Source: Acidimicrobiaceae bacterium
GTDB taxonomy: Bacteria; Actinomycetota; Acidimicrobiia; Acidimicrobiales; UBA8190
NCBI GenBank assembly: GCA_003151955.1
Contig: PLZB01000055.1
Span: forward strand, 40,535 to 104,534
Direction of reading: 5' to 3'
Length of the DNA stretch: 64,000 nucleotides
Shown here: positions 42,076 to 51,119 of the stretch, one piece after another
Position numbering within the stretch: the stretch's first letter is position 1
Layout of the letters: each line of letters begins with the position of its first letter
The notes under the pieces: model-generated
Told to the model about the DNA's origin: nothing
Seen by the model: the letters and a program-made list of their open reading frames with translations, nothing else
Databases searched by the model: none
Program-made: the position numbers and the translations under genes

Positions 42076-42573
42076 CTAGGACTCGTCGACCTCCCAGCGA
42101 CCCCGGAGATCCTCCAGCCAGCCGGGCAGTTCGATGGGGGGGTCGGGGAGGGCCTCGGCCCCCTGGACGGCGAGGAGCGACTCGAAGGCGGCCGGGTCGT
42201 CCCCCCAGCCCCGGGGATCCCCGAACATGGCCTCGAAGAGGAGGGTCCCCTCGGGGCCGGCCAGGAAGGGACCGAAGGCGGCCCCCAGGGGGAGCTCGAT
42301 GTGGGTACCGGCCGGGCAGTGGCGGTCCCCGCACCAGAGGTCCCCCTCGATGACGAAGACGACGTGGGGACTGTGGTGGCCGTGACGGCGCTGGATCATC
42401 CCGGGGTCCCAGCGGGCGTAGAGGGAGAGGTAGGGGGGATCCGGGGAGAAGGCCAGCCATTTCTCCCAGACCGAGGCCGTCGTCCCGTCGGCCCGCCGGA
42501 TCCGGCGGACCTCCTGCCAGGGGACCTCGGGGTCGTCGAGGTGACGGAAGACGGGGACCGGCGGGTCGGGCAT
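42076..42573 (-). CDS. Cupin-domain protein
   Basis: The 165-residue beta-barrel has the cupin first motif (RRHGHHSPHVVFVIEGDLWCG, two His and an acidic residue) and a second half ending in LPLGAAFGPF. It probably binds a metal; a dioxygenase or sensor role cannot be told. ATG 42573 follows CAGACT (minus strand) by 5 nt. It is convergent with the ferritin-like gene (3 bp apart) and divergent from the MoxR gene. Confidence 0.78.
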   Translation of the reverse strand: MPDPPVPVFRHLDDPEVPWQEVRRIRRADGTTASVWEKWLAFSPDPPYLSLYARWDPGMIQRRHGHHSPHVVFVIEGDLWCGDRHCPAGTHIELPLGAAFGPFLAGPEGTLLFEAMFGDPRGWGDDPAAFESLLAVQGAEALPDPPIELPGWLEDLRGRWEVDES

Positions 42574-42645
42574 GGCCCAGTCTGTCCCGAAGCGCACCGC
42601 GGAGCCTCACAGCAGGCTTTAGGCTCGGCGGGTAGCTGAGGGAAG

Positions 42646-43710
42646 GTGGCGTCGGTGACATCGATACAGCGGGGGGCCCTGCCGGACCCGGTCGGAGCGG
42701 CTGCGGGCGCTGCGGCGGCAACCGGGATCCCAGCCAACGGCCACGGCGGGCCCGACTCCGACCTGGCCGGGCTCCGGGCCACCTTCGAAGCCCTGACCGC
42801 CAACGTGACCAGGGTCTTCCTCGGCAACGACCGGGTCGTCCGGCTGGCCCTGGCCTGTCTCATGGCCGAGGGCCACCTCCTCATCGAGGACCTCCCGGGG
42901 GTGGGGAAGACGACCATGGCCAAGGCCCTGGCCCGCTCGCTCGGCCTCGGCTTCCGGCGGGTCCAGTTCACCTCGGACCTCCTCCCTGCCGACGTGGTGG
43001 GGGCGACCGTCTTCGAACGGGAGACGGGCCGGCTCACCTTCCGGCCCGGCCCCGTGTTCACAAACATCCTCCTGGCCGACGAGCTGAACCGGGCCTCCCC
43101 CAAGTCCCAGTCGGCCCTCCTCGAGGCCATGGAGGAACGCCAGGTCAGCGCGGACGGGGTCAGCCACCTCCTCCCCCGGCCCTTCATGGTCCTCGCCACC
43201 CAGAATCCCTTCGACTCCGCCGGGACCTTCCCCCTCCCCCACAGCCAGCGGGACCGGTTCCTCCTCCGGGTCAGTCTCGGCTACCCCGACCGGGCCGCCG
43301 AGGACGCCCTCCTCACCGGGAGCTGGTCCCGGCCCGACGTCGACAGCCTGCCTGCCGTCTGCGGCCCGGGTGTCCTCGAGGCCTTCGCCGCCGCCGTCCG
43401 GGCCACCCACGTCGCCCCCGAGCTCCGTCGCTACGTCCTCGACCTCGTCACCGCCACCCGGGACCATCCCGACCTCGCCGTCGGGGCCTCCCCCCGGGCC
43501 ACCCTGGCCCTCCTCCGAGCCGCCTCGGCCGTGGCCGTCTCGGCCGGCCGGGCCTTCCTGACCCCCGACGACCTGAAGCTGACGGCCGAGCCGGCCCTGG
43601 CCCACCGGGTGGTGGTCGACGCCGCCGCCGAGCTGGCCGGGATCACAGCCGGAGCGGTCGTGGCCGAGATCCTGAGCCGGATGCCGGTACCCGTCGGCGG
43701 GGCGGCCTGA
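42646..43710 (+). CDS. MoxR-family AAA ATPase
   Basis: The 354-residue ATPase shows Walker A LPGVGKTTMAKALA, Walker B ILLADELNRASPKSQSALLEAM and the sensor motif VLATQNPFDSAGTFPLP typical of MoxR chaperones. It leads a cluster with DUF58 and a transglutaminase protein, the common three-gene unit thought to assemble or fold an exported or membrane complex. GTG 42646 follows GGGAAG; a later GTG 42655 is possible. Confidence 0.9.
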   Translation: MASVTSIQRGALPDPVGAAAGAAAATGIPANGHGGPDSDLAGLRATFEALTANVTRVFLGNDRVVRLALACLMAEGHLLIEDLPGVGKTTMAKALARSLGLGFRRVQFTSDLLPADVVGATVFERETGRLTFRPGPVFTNILLADELNRASPKSQSALLEAMEERQVSADGVSHLLPRPFMVLATQNPFDSAGTFPLPHSQRDRFLLRVSLGYPDRAAEDALLTGSWSRPDVDSLPAVCGPGVLEAFAAAVRATHVAPELRRYVLDLVTATRDHPDLAVGASPRATLALLRAASAVAVSAGRAFLTPDDLKLTAEPALAHRVVVDAAAELAGITAGAVVAEILSRMPVPVGGAA

Positions 43711-43732
43711 GCCCGGACCGGGCCCCCCCTCC

Positions 43733-44875
43733 GTGCCCACCGCCCGCGGCCTCATCCTCCTCGTCATCGTCGCCCTCGCCGCCGGCGGGGGCCGGCTGGC
43801 CGGCGTCGAGGAATTCCTCCTCCTCGCCGTGGCCGCCATGGGCCTCCTCCTGTTCGGGGTCGTCTGGCTCGAGGTCCGCTCCGTCCGCCACCGCCGATCG
43901 GTCCTCGTCACCCTCCGGCTCCCCGCCGCCGACATCCCCGTCGGGGCCGACCAGGAGCTCCGGGTCGTCCTCACCAACCGGGGCCGGAGCCCCCTCGTCG
44001 GGCTCGTCGTCGAGGAGCCGGGCCGCCGGTTCACCCTGACCCGACCTGGGCTCTCGGGCAGCCGGGCCCCGGCAGGGCCGGTCCCGGCGGGGAGGTGGTG
44101 GCAGCGGAGACCGGGGCCCGACGCCCAGCCCGTCCCCGTGATCGGCTCCGGCGACTCCTGGACCATGGCCCTCCCCCTCCCCACCGGGTCTCGGGGGCTC
44201 CTCGGTCTGGCCCCGGTCCGGGTCTGGACCACCGACCCCCTCCGGCTCTTCGCCTGGTGGGCAGCCGCCTCCCCGCCGGCCCACCTCGTCATCCACCCCG
44301 TTCCGATCCCCGCCAGCCTCCCGGCCGGCTTCGCGGCGGGCGAGCTCGACGCCACCGCCACTCCCGAGCGACCCGCCCTCCCCCAGCGGGGGGTGGCCGG
44401 CGAGGAGCTCTCCGACCTCCGGCCCTACCAGCCCGGGGACCACCTCAACCGTCTCCACTGGCCCTCGATGGCCGGTCGGGGAGAGCTCCTCGTCCGGGAC
44501 TTCCTCCCGGCCGCCCCCGGCCAGCTGACCCTCATGGTCGACCTCCGCCCCGCCTCCTACCGTGGCACCACCCTCGACGCCGTCGCCGCCACCGCCGCCG
44601 GCCTCGGCCTCAGCGCCCTCCGCCGGGGCCTCGTCGTCGACCTCTGCACCAGCGCCGGGGACCGAGCCCCGATCCCGGCCTCGGGACTCGGACCGGCCAT
44701 GCTCCTGCGGGCCCTCGCCCTCCTCGACCCGGCCGAACGGCGGCCCTCCGTCCGGACCGGTGGAAGCCCCTCCCGGGCCGACCGGGGCCCCACCCTCCTC
44801 GTCACCAGTCCCGCCGGCCGGGACGAGGCCCTGGTCACCGGCCGGGGGACGGTCCAGACGGTGGTGGCCCGGTGA
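43733..44875 (+). CDS. DUF58-domain membrane protein (MoxR partner)
   Basis: Two N-terminal transmembrane helices (LILLVIVALAAGGGRLAG, FLLLAVAAMGLLLFGVVWL) are followed by a beta-rich part and the DUF58 domain with LRPYQPGDHLNRLHWPSMAG. DUF58 adopts a von Willebrand-like fold and works with MoxR. It starts 22 bp after the MoxR stop and overlaps the next gene by 4 nt. Confidence 0.85.
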   Translation: MPTARGLILLVIVALAAGGGRLAGVEEFLLLAVAAMGLLLFGVVWLEVRSVRHRRSVLVTLRLPAADIPVGADQELRVVLTNRGRSPLVGLVVEEPGRRFTLTRPGLSGSRAPAGPVPAGRWWQRRPGPDAQPVPVIGSGDSWTMALPLPTGSRGLLGLAPVRVWTTDPLRLFAWWAAASPPAHLVIHPVPIPASLPAGFAAGELDATATPERPALPQRGVAGEELSDLRPYQPGDHLNRLHWPSMAGRGELLVRDFLPAAPGQLTLMVDLRPASYRGTTLDAVAATAAGLGLSALRRGLVVDLCTSAGDRAPIPASGLGPAMLLRALALLDPAERRPSVRTGGSPSRADRGPTLLVTSPAGRDEALVTGRGTVQTVVAR

Positions 44876-47169
44876 GCGGGGGGAAGGCGACCCGGGGAAA
44901 CCCCCGGCGGGCCCAGGGAGCCGGGCTCCTCGCCGACACCGCCCTTCTCGTCGTCTCTCTGGCCGTGGGCCTCGGCGCCACCCGGCTGGTGATCCACCCG
45001 GGCCGGGCCGGGCTCCTCCTCTCGGTGGCCGCCGTCGTCGCCGCCGGCCACGTCGCCACCTCGGCCAGCCGTCGGGTCCCCCCACCGGCCCCGGCCCCGG
45101 TGGCCTTCGGGGTCCTGGCCGTGGCCCTCACCACCGTCTGGACGATCCTCCCCGGCACCACCTTCCACGGTGTTCCGACCCTCGCCTCCCTCACCGGGCT
45201 CGCCGGCCACCTCCGCCAGGCCGACAGCCAGATCGCCGGCCATCCCACCCCCCTCCCCCAGACGAGCGGGGTGATCCTCCTCTTCGCCGTACTGGCCGGC
45301 TTGATCGCCGTGGCCACCCGGAGCATCTGGGCCCTCCTCGAGAACTCCCCCGGCTGGCGCCGGCGGCCCCTGGTTGCCCTCATCCCCTCGGCCGGCCTCT
45401 TCGCCTACAGCTCGCTCTTCAGCTCGGGTCAGGACCGCCTTCCCGGAGTCGCCTCCTATCTGGGCAGCGTCCTCCTCTTCGTCGTGGTGGCCGACCAGTC
45501 CCGGGCACCCCGACCGGGCCGGTGGCGGGCCGCCGCCTCCGGGGCCCTCGTCGCCGGCCTGGCCCTGGCCCTGACCGGGGCGGCCGCCGCCAGCCCCAGC
45601 ATCTCCAAGGTCCAACTCCGCGCTTTCGTGGTCGGCGGCGGCGGCGGGACCGGATCGGGATCGGGGAGGGGGGGGTCGGCCCTGGGGGCCCTCGACCTGA
45701 TCGACAACCTCCGGGCCGTCGAGACCGATCACCCCGACAGCCTCGTCTTCACCGCCGGGACCCCCCTCCCCTCGTACTGGCAGGTGGGCACTCTCACCAC
45801 CTTCGACGGGACCAACTGGATCCCCGACGGGCCGACCTCGGACGCGGCCGACAGTGCCCAGGCCTCCCGGCCCGGCGTTCCCGCCACCCCCCTCCTCCCC
45901 GGGCCGTCGGGACGGCCCGAGTTCACGGCCTCGGTCCAGACCACGGGCTGGACCAGCCGGCTCCTCCCCGTGCCCCCCGAGACCCAGACCGTCTCCGGCG
46001 CCCCTGGGGCGTCACTCGACCCGAACGTGGGCGTCGTCCTCCCCCAGCCCCCGACCTCGTCCCTCAGCTACCGGGCCAACGCCGCCGTGCCCCCCGACGG
46101 GAACACCGTCCCCGACGTCCCCGGACCGCCCCCCGGTGCCGACCCCGCCACCCAGGCCTACCTGACCCTCCCTCCGGTGGCCGACCCGGTGTCCACCCTG
46201 GCCGCCAACCTCGTCAGCCCGGGGGAGGACCCCGCCCAGATGGCCCTCTCCATCCAACACTTCTTCCTCTCGGGCTCCTTCCGCTACACCCTCGACCCTC
46301 CCCCGGCGGCCCCGGGGGACCCCCTCTCGGACTTCCTCTTCGACTCGAAGGCCGGCTTCTGCCAACAGTTCGCCGGGGCCTATGCCGTCCTGGCCCGCCT
46401 CGACGGGCTCCCTACCCGGCTGGCCGTCGGCTTCACCCCGGGGGGCCCCTCGGGAGCCAACCGCTACCGGATCACCGGGGCCGACGCCCACGTCTGGCCC
46501 GAGGTCTACCTGGGTCCCGACCAGGGCTGGGTCACCGTCGAGGCCACCCCGGGTGACGGGAGCGGGGTCGGGGCCAACCCGGGTCCCCGGGCCGGAACCG
46601 GGCCGCCACCCAGCTCCCCTCCGTCGAGCTCCCCCAGCGGGGCCACCACGAGCACCACCAGGGCCCCGTCGGCCCCGACCACCCAGCCGGCCGCCGGTCA
46701 CCACCGGGGCGCCGGCGCCGTCACCGGCCGTGGCTGGCTATGGGCCGGGGGGGCGCTCGTCCTGATCCTCGGGGCCATCCTCCTCGGGGCCATCCGACGC
46801 CGGGCCCGGCGGCGTCGGGTCGAGACCGGACCGACAGGCCGGGACGGGCCGGCAGGGGCCGTCCTGGGGAGCTGGCGCCAGGCGGCCCGGGCTCTCGACC
46901 GGGCCGGTCTCGGCCGGGGACGGGCCGAGACCCTGGCCGAGCATGCCGTCCGGCTCCGGACCCGGGCCCGCTACGGTCCCGGACCGGACACCGCCACCGA
47001 GGCCTACGCCGCCCTCGCCCTCCTAGCCGAGGAGGCCAGCTACGGGCCGGGACCGGGCACCCCCGGGGAGGCGGCCGAAGCGGCCCGGCTCAGCGAGACG
47101 GTCCGCCGGACCCTCCAGCCGGGAGCCACCCCCCACCCGGACCGGGAGCCCGTCGCCGCCGGCCCCTGA
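44872..47169 (+). CDS. Transglutaminase-like membrane protein
   Basis: The 765-residue protein has about six N-terminal helices, an extracellular region, a transglutaminase-like domain with Cys in SKAGFCQQFAGAYAVLAR (about residue 497) and His in ADAHVWPEVYL (about 538), a Pro/Ser/Thr linker, one more helix (GWLWAGGALVLILGAILLGAI) and a cytoplasmic DUF4129-like tail. It completes the MoxR-DUF58 set and may cross-link or cleave peptides at the cell surface. Start GTG 44872 overlaps the DUF58 stop. Confidence 0.88.
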   Translation: MSGGKATRGNPRRAQGAGLLADTALLVVSLAVGLGATRLVIHPGRAGLLLSVAAVVAAGHVATSASRRVPPPAPAPVAFGVLAVALTTVWTILPGTTFHGVPTLASLTGLAGHLRQADSQIAGHPTPLPQTSGVILLFAVLAGLIAVATRSIWALLENSPGWRRRPLVALIPSAGLFAYSSLFSSGQDRLPGVASYLGSVLLFVVVADQSRAPRPGRWRAAASGALVAGLALALTGAAAASPSISKVQLRAFVVGGGGGTGSGSGRGGSALGALDLIDNLRAVETDHPDSLVFTAGTPLPSYWQVGTLTTFDGTNWIPDGPTSDAADSAQASRPGVPATPLLPGPSGRPEFTASVQTTGWTSRLLPVPPETQTVSGAPGASLDPNVGVVLPQPPTSSLSYRANAAVPPDGNTVPDVPGPPPGADPATQAYLTLPPVADPVSTLAANLVSPGEDPAQMALSIQHFFLSGSFRYTLDPPPAAPGDPLSDFLFDSKAGFCQQFAGAYAVLARLDGLPTRLAVGFTPGGPSGANRYRITGADAHVWPEVYLGPDQGWVTVEATPGDGSGVGANPGPRAGTGPPPSSPPSSSPSGATTSTTRAPSAPTTQPAAGHHRGAGAVTGRGWLWAGGALVLILGAILLGAIRRRARRRRVETGPTGRDGPAGAVLGSWRQAARALDRAGLGRGRAETLAEHAVRLRTRARYGPGPDTATEAYAALALLAEEASYGPGPGTPGEAAEAARLSETVRRTLQPGATPHPDREPVAAGP

Positions 47170-47189
47170 ACGGTGCTTGGATGGGGCCC

Positions 47190-47972
47190 ATGCGCGACAT
47201 CCTCCTCCACAACCGTGACGCCTGGGACAACGAGGCCTCCCGGACCGGACCCTGGTCGACCCCGGTCTCGGCCGAGGTCATCGAAGAGGCCCGCCAGGGC
47301 CGCTGGGAGGTGGGCCTGACCCCCACCATCCCCGTCCCCGGGCACTGGGTCACCCCCGTCAAGGGGCTCGACATCCTGGCCCTGGCCAGCGGGGGCGGCC
47401 AGCAGGGGCCCGTCCTGGCCGCCGCCGGGGCCAGCGTCGTCGTCTACGACCTCTCCCCCGGCCAGCTCGAGAAGGACCAGGAGGTCGCCGACCGCTACAG
47501 CCTCGACCTCCGGACGGTCGAGGGGGACATGACCGACCTCTCCGCCTTCCCCGAGGACAGCTTCGACATGGTCTTCAACCCCGGCTCCAACATGTACGTC
47601 GAGAACATCCTCGCCGTCTGGTCCGAGGCCTACCGGGTCCTCCGGCCCGGGGGGACCCTCCTGGTCGGCTTCAACAACCCCTGCCTCTACATCTTCGACT
47701 GGCACTCCCACATGGCCGGCGAATTCGTCGTCCGCCACCGGCTCCCCTTCTCGGACCTCCACGACCTCCCGAAGAAGGAACGCCAGGCCTACCTCGACGA
47801 GGGCCTGGCCCTCGAGTACAGCCACACCTTCAACGAGCAGATCGGTGGCCAGCTGGCGGCGGGCTTCGAGCTCCTCGGCTTCTTCGAGGACGCCCAGCCC
47901 GGTTTCGCCATCGGCGACTACATGCCCACCGCCTTCGCCAGCTGGGCCCGGACCTCGAAGGGCCGGAGCTGA
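47190..47972 (+). CDS. Class I SAM-dependent methyltransferase
   Basis: The 260-residue protein has RDILLHNRDAWDNEA at the start, SAM motif I as ILALASGGGQQGPVLAAAG, the acidic strand VVVYDLSPGQLEKD and VEGDMTDLSAFPEDSFDMVF. It belongs to a common actinobacterial family whose substrate is not known. ATG 47190 follows TTGGAT (47177-47182) by 7 nt; the in-frame ATG at 47181 would lie inside that box. Confidence 0.85.
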   Translation: MRDILLHNRDAWDNEASRTGPWSTPVSAEVIEEARQGRWEVGLTPTIPVPGHWVTPVKGLDILALASGGGQQGPVLAAAGASVVVYDLSPGQLEKDQEVADRYSLDLRTVEGDMTDLSAFPEDSFDMVFNPGSNMYVENILAVWSEAYRVLRPGGTLLVGFNNPCLYIFDWHSHMAGEFVVRHRLPFSDLHDLPKKERQAYLDEGLALEYSHTFNEQIGGQLAAGFELLGFFEDAQPGFAIGDYMPTAFASWARTSKGRS

Positions 47973-48003
47973 CCCGGCCGTCGCCATTGGTAGCCTCCCC
48001 GCC

Positions 48004-48771
48004 GTGGAGCCGCCCTTCCCGGAGATCTCCGAGCGGACCCGGATCAAGGTCCCCGAGGCCACCGCCCTCTTCTGGACCATCAAGGTCCTGACCACCGGCA
48101 TGGGCGAGACGACCTCGGACTTCTTCGTCCACCGGGTCGGGCCCGGCCCGACGGTCCCTGTGGCCGGCCTCGTCCTGGTGGTCTGCCTCTGGCTCCAGTT
48201 CCGGGCCCCCCGCTACGTGGCCTGGAGCTACTGGCTGGCCGTCGTCATGGTCGCCGTCTTCGGGACCATGGTGGCTGACGCCCTCCACATCGGCTTCGGC
48301 GTCCCCTACTCGGTCTCAACCCCCTTCTTCGCCATCGGCCTCGTCCTCGTCTTCGCCACCTGGTACACCGCCGAGCGGACCCTTTCCATCCACACCATCT
48401 CCACCCCCCGCCGGGAAGCCTTCTACTGGGCCGCCGTCATGGCCACCTTCGCCCTCGGGACCGCCGCCGGCGACCTGACCGCCGTCACCCTCCACCTCGG
48501 CTACCTCTCCTCCGGGTTCCTCTTCACCGCCGCCATCGCCCTCCCCGCCCTGACCTACGGCCTGACCCGGCGGAACGCCGTCCTGGCCTTCTGGGCCGCC
48601 TACGTCCTGACCCGGCCCCTGGGCGCCTCCTACGCCGACTGGCTCGGGGTCTCCCACGCCCGGGGCGGCCTCGGGCTCGGCACCGGCCTCATCAGCCTGA
48701 TCCTGGCCGCCGGCATCGCCGGCCTCGTCATCCTCCTGACCCTCAGACCCGTCGGGCCGACCGACGACTAA
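48004..48771 (+). CDS. DUF347 (COG4705) repeat membrane protein
   Basis: The 255-residue protein contains four related membrane repeats, recognisable by KVLTTGMGETTSDFF, VFGTMVADALH, ALGTAAGDLTA and RPLGASYADWLG. This family is of unknown function; some members are linked to metal or oxidative stress. GTG 48004 follows TAGCCT (47991-47996) by 7 nt. Its stop overlaps that of the convergent NadR-like gene by 4 bp. Confidence 0.82.
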   Translation: MEPPFPEISERTRIKVPEATALFWTIKVLTTGMGETTSDFFVHRVGPGPTVPVAGLVLVVCLWLQFRAPRYVAWSYWLAVVMVAVFGTMVADALHIGFGVPYSVSTPFFAIGLVLVFATWYTAERTLSIHTISTPRREAFYWAAVMATFALGTAAGDLTAVTLHLGYLSSGFLFTAAIALPALTYGLTRRNAVLAFWAAYVLTRPLGASYADWLGVSHARGGLGLGTGLISLILAAGIAGLVILLTLRPVGPTDD

Positions 48772-49754
48772 TCTGGGCCCGTCCCGACGGCGGCCAGGGC
48801 GGCGGCCAGGCGCTCCTCCCGGCTCCCCCGGACTTCGACGAAGGGCCGGCCGGCGGCGGTGAGGGCCTGGCGGAACCGCCCCGTCATCGCCCCCCGGAGA
48901 TGCTCCCCGTCCCGGAGCCCGTCGTCGACGAAGGGGATCTCGTCCCCGGTGAGCACCGTCAGCCGGTAGCGTCCTGCCGCCGTGGCCGCCGCGGCCCGGG
49001 CCTCGACCTCGGGGTTCCGTCGGCCCAGGTACCGCTCGTGCCAGATCCCCGTGGCCAGGGCATCGGTGTCGCAGAGGAGGACCGGCCCCGACCGTCGGGC
49101 CGCCTCGTCCTCCTCGGCCTCCTGCCGCCGGGCGATGACCTCGAACTCCCCCGTCTCCCAGGCCGCCGGCCACCCCCCGGCCGCCTTGGCCCGGCTGTAG
49201 GCCCGGCCGTACTCCGGGACCCAGACCGTCCCAAGCTCCTCGGCCAGGGCTCCGGCCAGGGTGGTCGTCCCCGTCGACTCCGCCCCCACCAGGCAGACCC
49301 TGGTCACGTAGTGGGCCCGGACGCAGGGGGCCAGCATGGCCCAGTGCCGGGCCGGGTCGGCCCGGACGGCCGTCCCCGACACCGGGAACCGGCCCCGGTC
49401 CCGGTCGACCAGGACATGGTGGCAGCCCAGCTCTCCCGCCCACCGCTCCCCGTAGTCCTCCGAGCTGAACACCACGTCGGGGGACCGGCCCAGGAACCGC
49501 TGGGTGTAGGCGGCCCAGGCGGCCGAGTCCTCGTCCCGGCCGATGTCCTCCACCACCCGGACCTCGACCCCGGGGTGGATCTCCCGGAGCCACCCGGCCC
49601 GCCTGGCCGCGGCGACGGGCTGGCCGGGGAGGTCGCAGACCACCACCACCAGCCGGCCCACCCCGGCCCGGGCAGTCTCGATGAGGAGCCCGTGGCCGGC
49701 ATGGGGGGGGAGGAACTTCCCGATGACGAGCCCCAGCCCCCAGGGACCCCCCAT
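48768..49754 (-). CDS. nadR: NadR-type NMN adenylyltransferase / ribosylnicotinamide kinase
   Basis: The 328-residue protein has the nucleotidylyltransferase signature GLVIGKFLPPHAGHGLLIE at the start (the H-x-x-H site reads H-A-G-H) and a C-terminal kinase with GAESTGTTTLAGAL, where Thr replaces the usual Walker A Lys, and VWVPEYGRAYS. Together they phosphorylate nicotinamide riboside and adenylate NMN to NAD. No N-terminal repressor domain is present. ATG 49754 overlaps the PnuC stop by one base, so uptake and salvage are co-translated. Confidence 0.85.
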   Translation of the reverse strand: MGGPWGLGLVIGKFLPPHAGHGLLIETARAGVGRLVVVVCDLPGQPVAAARRAGWLREIHPGVEVRVVEDIGRDEDSAAWAAYTQRFLGRSPDVVFSSEDYGERWAGELGCHHVLVDRDRGRFPVSGTAVRADPARHWAMLAPCVRAHYVTRVCLVGAESTGTTTLAGALAEELGTVWVPEYGRAYSRAKAAGGWPAAWETGEFEVIARRQEAEEDEAARRSGPVLLCDTDALATGIWHERYLGRRNPEVEARAAAATAAGRYRLTVLTGDEIPFVDDGLRDGEHLRGAMTGRFRQALTAAGRPFVEVRGSREERLAAALAAVGTGPD

Positions 49755-50434
49755 CAGCCCAAGGCCAGCCCGGGCCCCTGGGGCTCCCCCACCACCTGCC
49801 CAGCCGTCGGAGGAGGGACCGATCCCGAGCGCTCCCGACGCCAGGCCAGGAGGCCGACCACGCAGAGCCCGAGGAAGAGGGCGTAGAGGACCGAGAAGAG
49901 GGGGATGTGCTTCACCAGGTAGAGGGGGATGTAGACCAGGTCGGCGGCGATCCAGACCCACCAGTTCTCGATCCACTTCTTGCACAGCATGTACTGGGCC
50001 AGGAGGCTCGCCACCGTCGTCAGGGCGTCCCAGAAGGGGGCCGAGTCCCGGATGTGGACCAGGACGACCGCCATCGCCCAGGTGCCCGGGACGGCCAGGA
50101 TCCCCATGCCCACCCAGGCCCACCCCGGGGTCCGGCTGATGGGGAGGGGGGCCCGCTCCTCCGCGCCGTGGAGCCACCAGTACCAGCCCAGGACCCCGAG
50201 GACCAGGTAGACGACCTGGAGGGCGGAGTCGGCGAAGAGCCGGGACTGGATGAACAGCACCAGGGAGAAGGCGTTGTTAGCCAGTCCCAGGGGCCAGTTC
50301 CAGATGTTCACCTTGACCGTCAGCCAGACACAGGCCGCCCCGGTGGCGAACCCCAGGATCTCCGTCCAGTTCGCCCCCAGCCAGTGCACCGCCTCAGGGT
50401 ATCCCCCACCCCTCCCGACCTGCCCAGTTGCCAA
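49754..50434 (-). CDS. pnuC: Nicotinamide riboside transporter PnuC
   Basis: The 226-residue protein has about seven helices and PnuC motifs: VNIWNWPLGLANNAFSLVLF, the Trp-rich VLGWYWWLHG and QYMLCKKWIENWWVWIAADL. It brings nicotinamide riboside into the cell by facilitated diffusion, driven by the downstream NadR-like kinase. Start uncertain: TTG 50434, or a GTG about 15 codons later. It diverges from a PadR gene across an AT-rich palindrome. Confidence 0.85.
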   Translation of the reverse strand: MATGQVGRGGGYPEAVHWLGANWTEILGFATGAACVWLTVKVNIWNWPLGLANNAFSLVLFIQSRLFADSALQVVYLVLGVLGWYWWLHGAEERAPLPISRTPGWAWVGMGILAVPGTWAMAVVLVHIRDSAPFWDALTTVASLLAQYMLCKKWIENWWVWIAADLVYIPLYLVKHIPLFSVLYALFLGLCVVGLLAWRRERSGSVPPPTAGQVVGEPQGPGLALG

Positions 50435-50445
50435 CCGACAGTTAC

Positions 50446-50475
50446 CGATATATCGTTATCTATCGTTGACAATCG
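50446..50475. promoter_or_regulatory. AT-rich palindromic promoter region of PnuC/PadR
   Basis: The perfect palindrome CGATATATCG (50446-50455) is followed by TATCTATCG and GACAATCG, a visibly AT-rich island in GC-rich DNA. PadR regulators bind such TA-rich inverted repeats, and the PadR start is 41 bp downstream; the PnuC start is 12 bp on the other side. Probable shared operator/promoter. Confidence 0.6.
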
Positions 50476-50515
50476 CCACCGGGGCGGGGGTCACCCGAAC
50501 CACGAGGAGTGCAGC

Positions 50516-51115
50516 ATGCGAAGAGGACGACCCCAGGAGGGCCGCCGGGAGCGTCACGGGCCCGGCCACCACCGCCACGAGGAGTTCCCCGACTTCGGGG
50601 GCTGGAGGAAGTTCCGTCACGACCACGGCGAGCACCGGGGCCACGGCCCCCGGGGCGGCGGCCGGGGCGGCCGGGCCCGGAAGGGGGACGTCAAGGCCGC
50701 CATCCTCGCCCTCCTGGCCGAGCGCCCCATGGGCGGCTACGAGATGATCCAGGAGCTCGAGGACCGCACCGGCGGCGTCTGGCGACCCAGCCCCGGCTCC
50801 ATCTACCCCACCCTCCAGCTCCTCGAGGAGCAGGGCCTCATCGAGGCCGGGGAGACAGCCGGGAAGAAGCACTACGACCTGACCGAGGCCGGCCGGGCCG
50901 CCCTGTCCGAGCTCGGAGCGGACCGGAAGCCCTGGGAGGAGGCCATCGAGGGGATCAACCCCAACTACTGGCAGCTCGGGGGATCCCTCTTCCAGATCAT
51001 GGTGGCCGCCCGCCAGGTGGCCGAGGCCGGCGACGAGGCCCAGAAGGCCGAGGCCGTCGAGATCCTGGCCGACACCCGCCGACGCCTCTATGCCCTCCTG
51101 GCCGGCGACGGCTGA
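50516..51115 (+). CDS. PadR-family transcriptional regulator with His/Arg/Gly-rich N-terminal arm
   Basis: Residues ~60-150 form a PadR winged helix (DVKAAILALLAERPMGGYEMI, SPGSIYPTLQLLEEQGLI), followed by a helical dimer domain. The first ~57 residues are a charged arm with many His (HGPGHHRHEEF, RHDHGEHRGHGPRG), which could bind Ni/Zn/Co or contact DNA. ATG 50516 has GAGGAG upstream. It overlaps nothing but is 4 bp before a ferredoxin gene and opposite pnuC. Confidence 0.85.
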   Translation: MRRGRPQEGRRERHGPGHHRHEEFPDFGGWRKFRHDHGEHRGHGPRGGGRGGRARKGDVKAAILALLAERPMGGYEMIQELEDRTGGVWRPSPGSIYPTLQLLEEQGLIEAGETAGKKHYDLTEAGRAALSELGADRKPWEEAIEGINPNYWQLGGSLFQIMVAARQVAEAGDEAQKAEAVEILADTRRRLYALLAGDG

Positions 51116-51119
51116 GCCG

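Noticed and set aside
44095-44871. N-terminal extension of the transglutaminase protein
   Set aside because: The stretch is Arg/Pro-rich shadow of DUF58; the GTGA overlap at 44872 gives a natural start.
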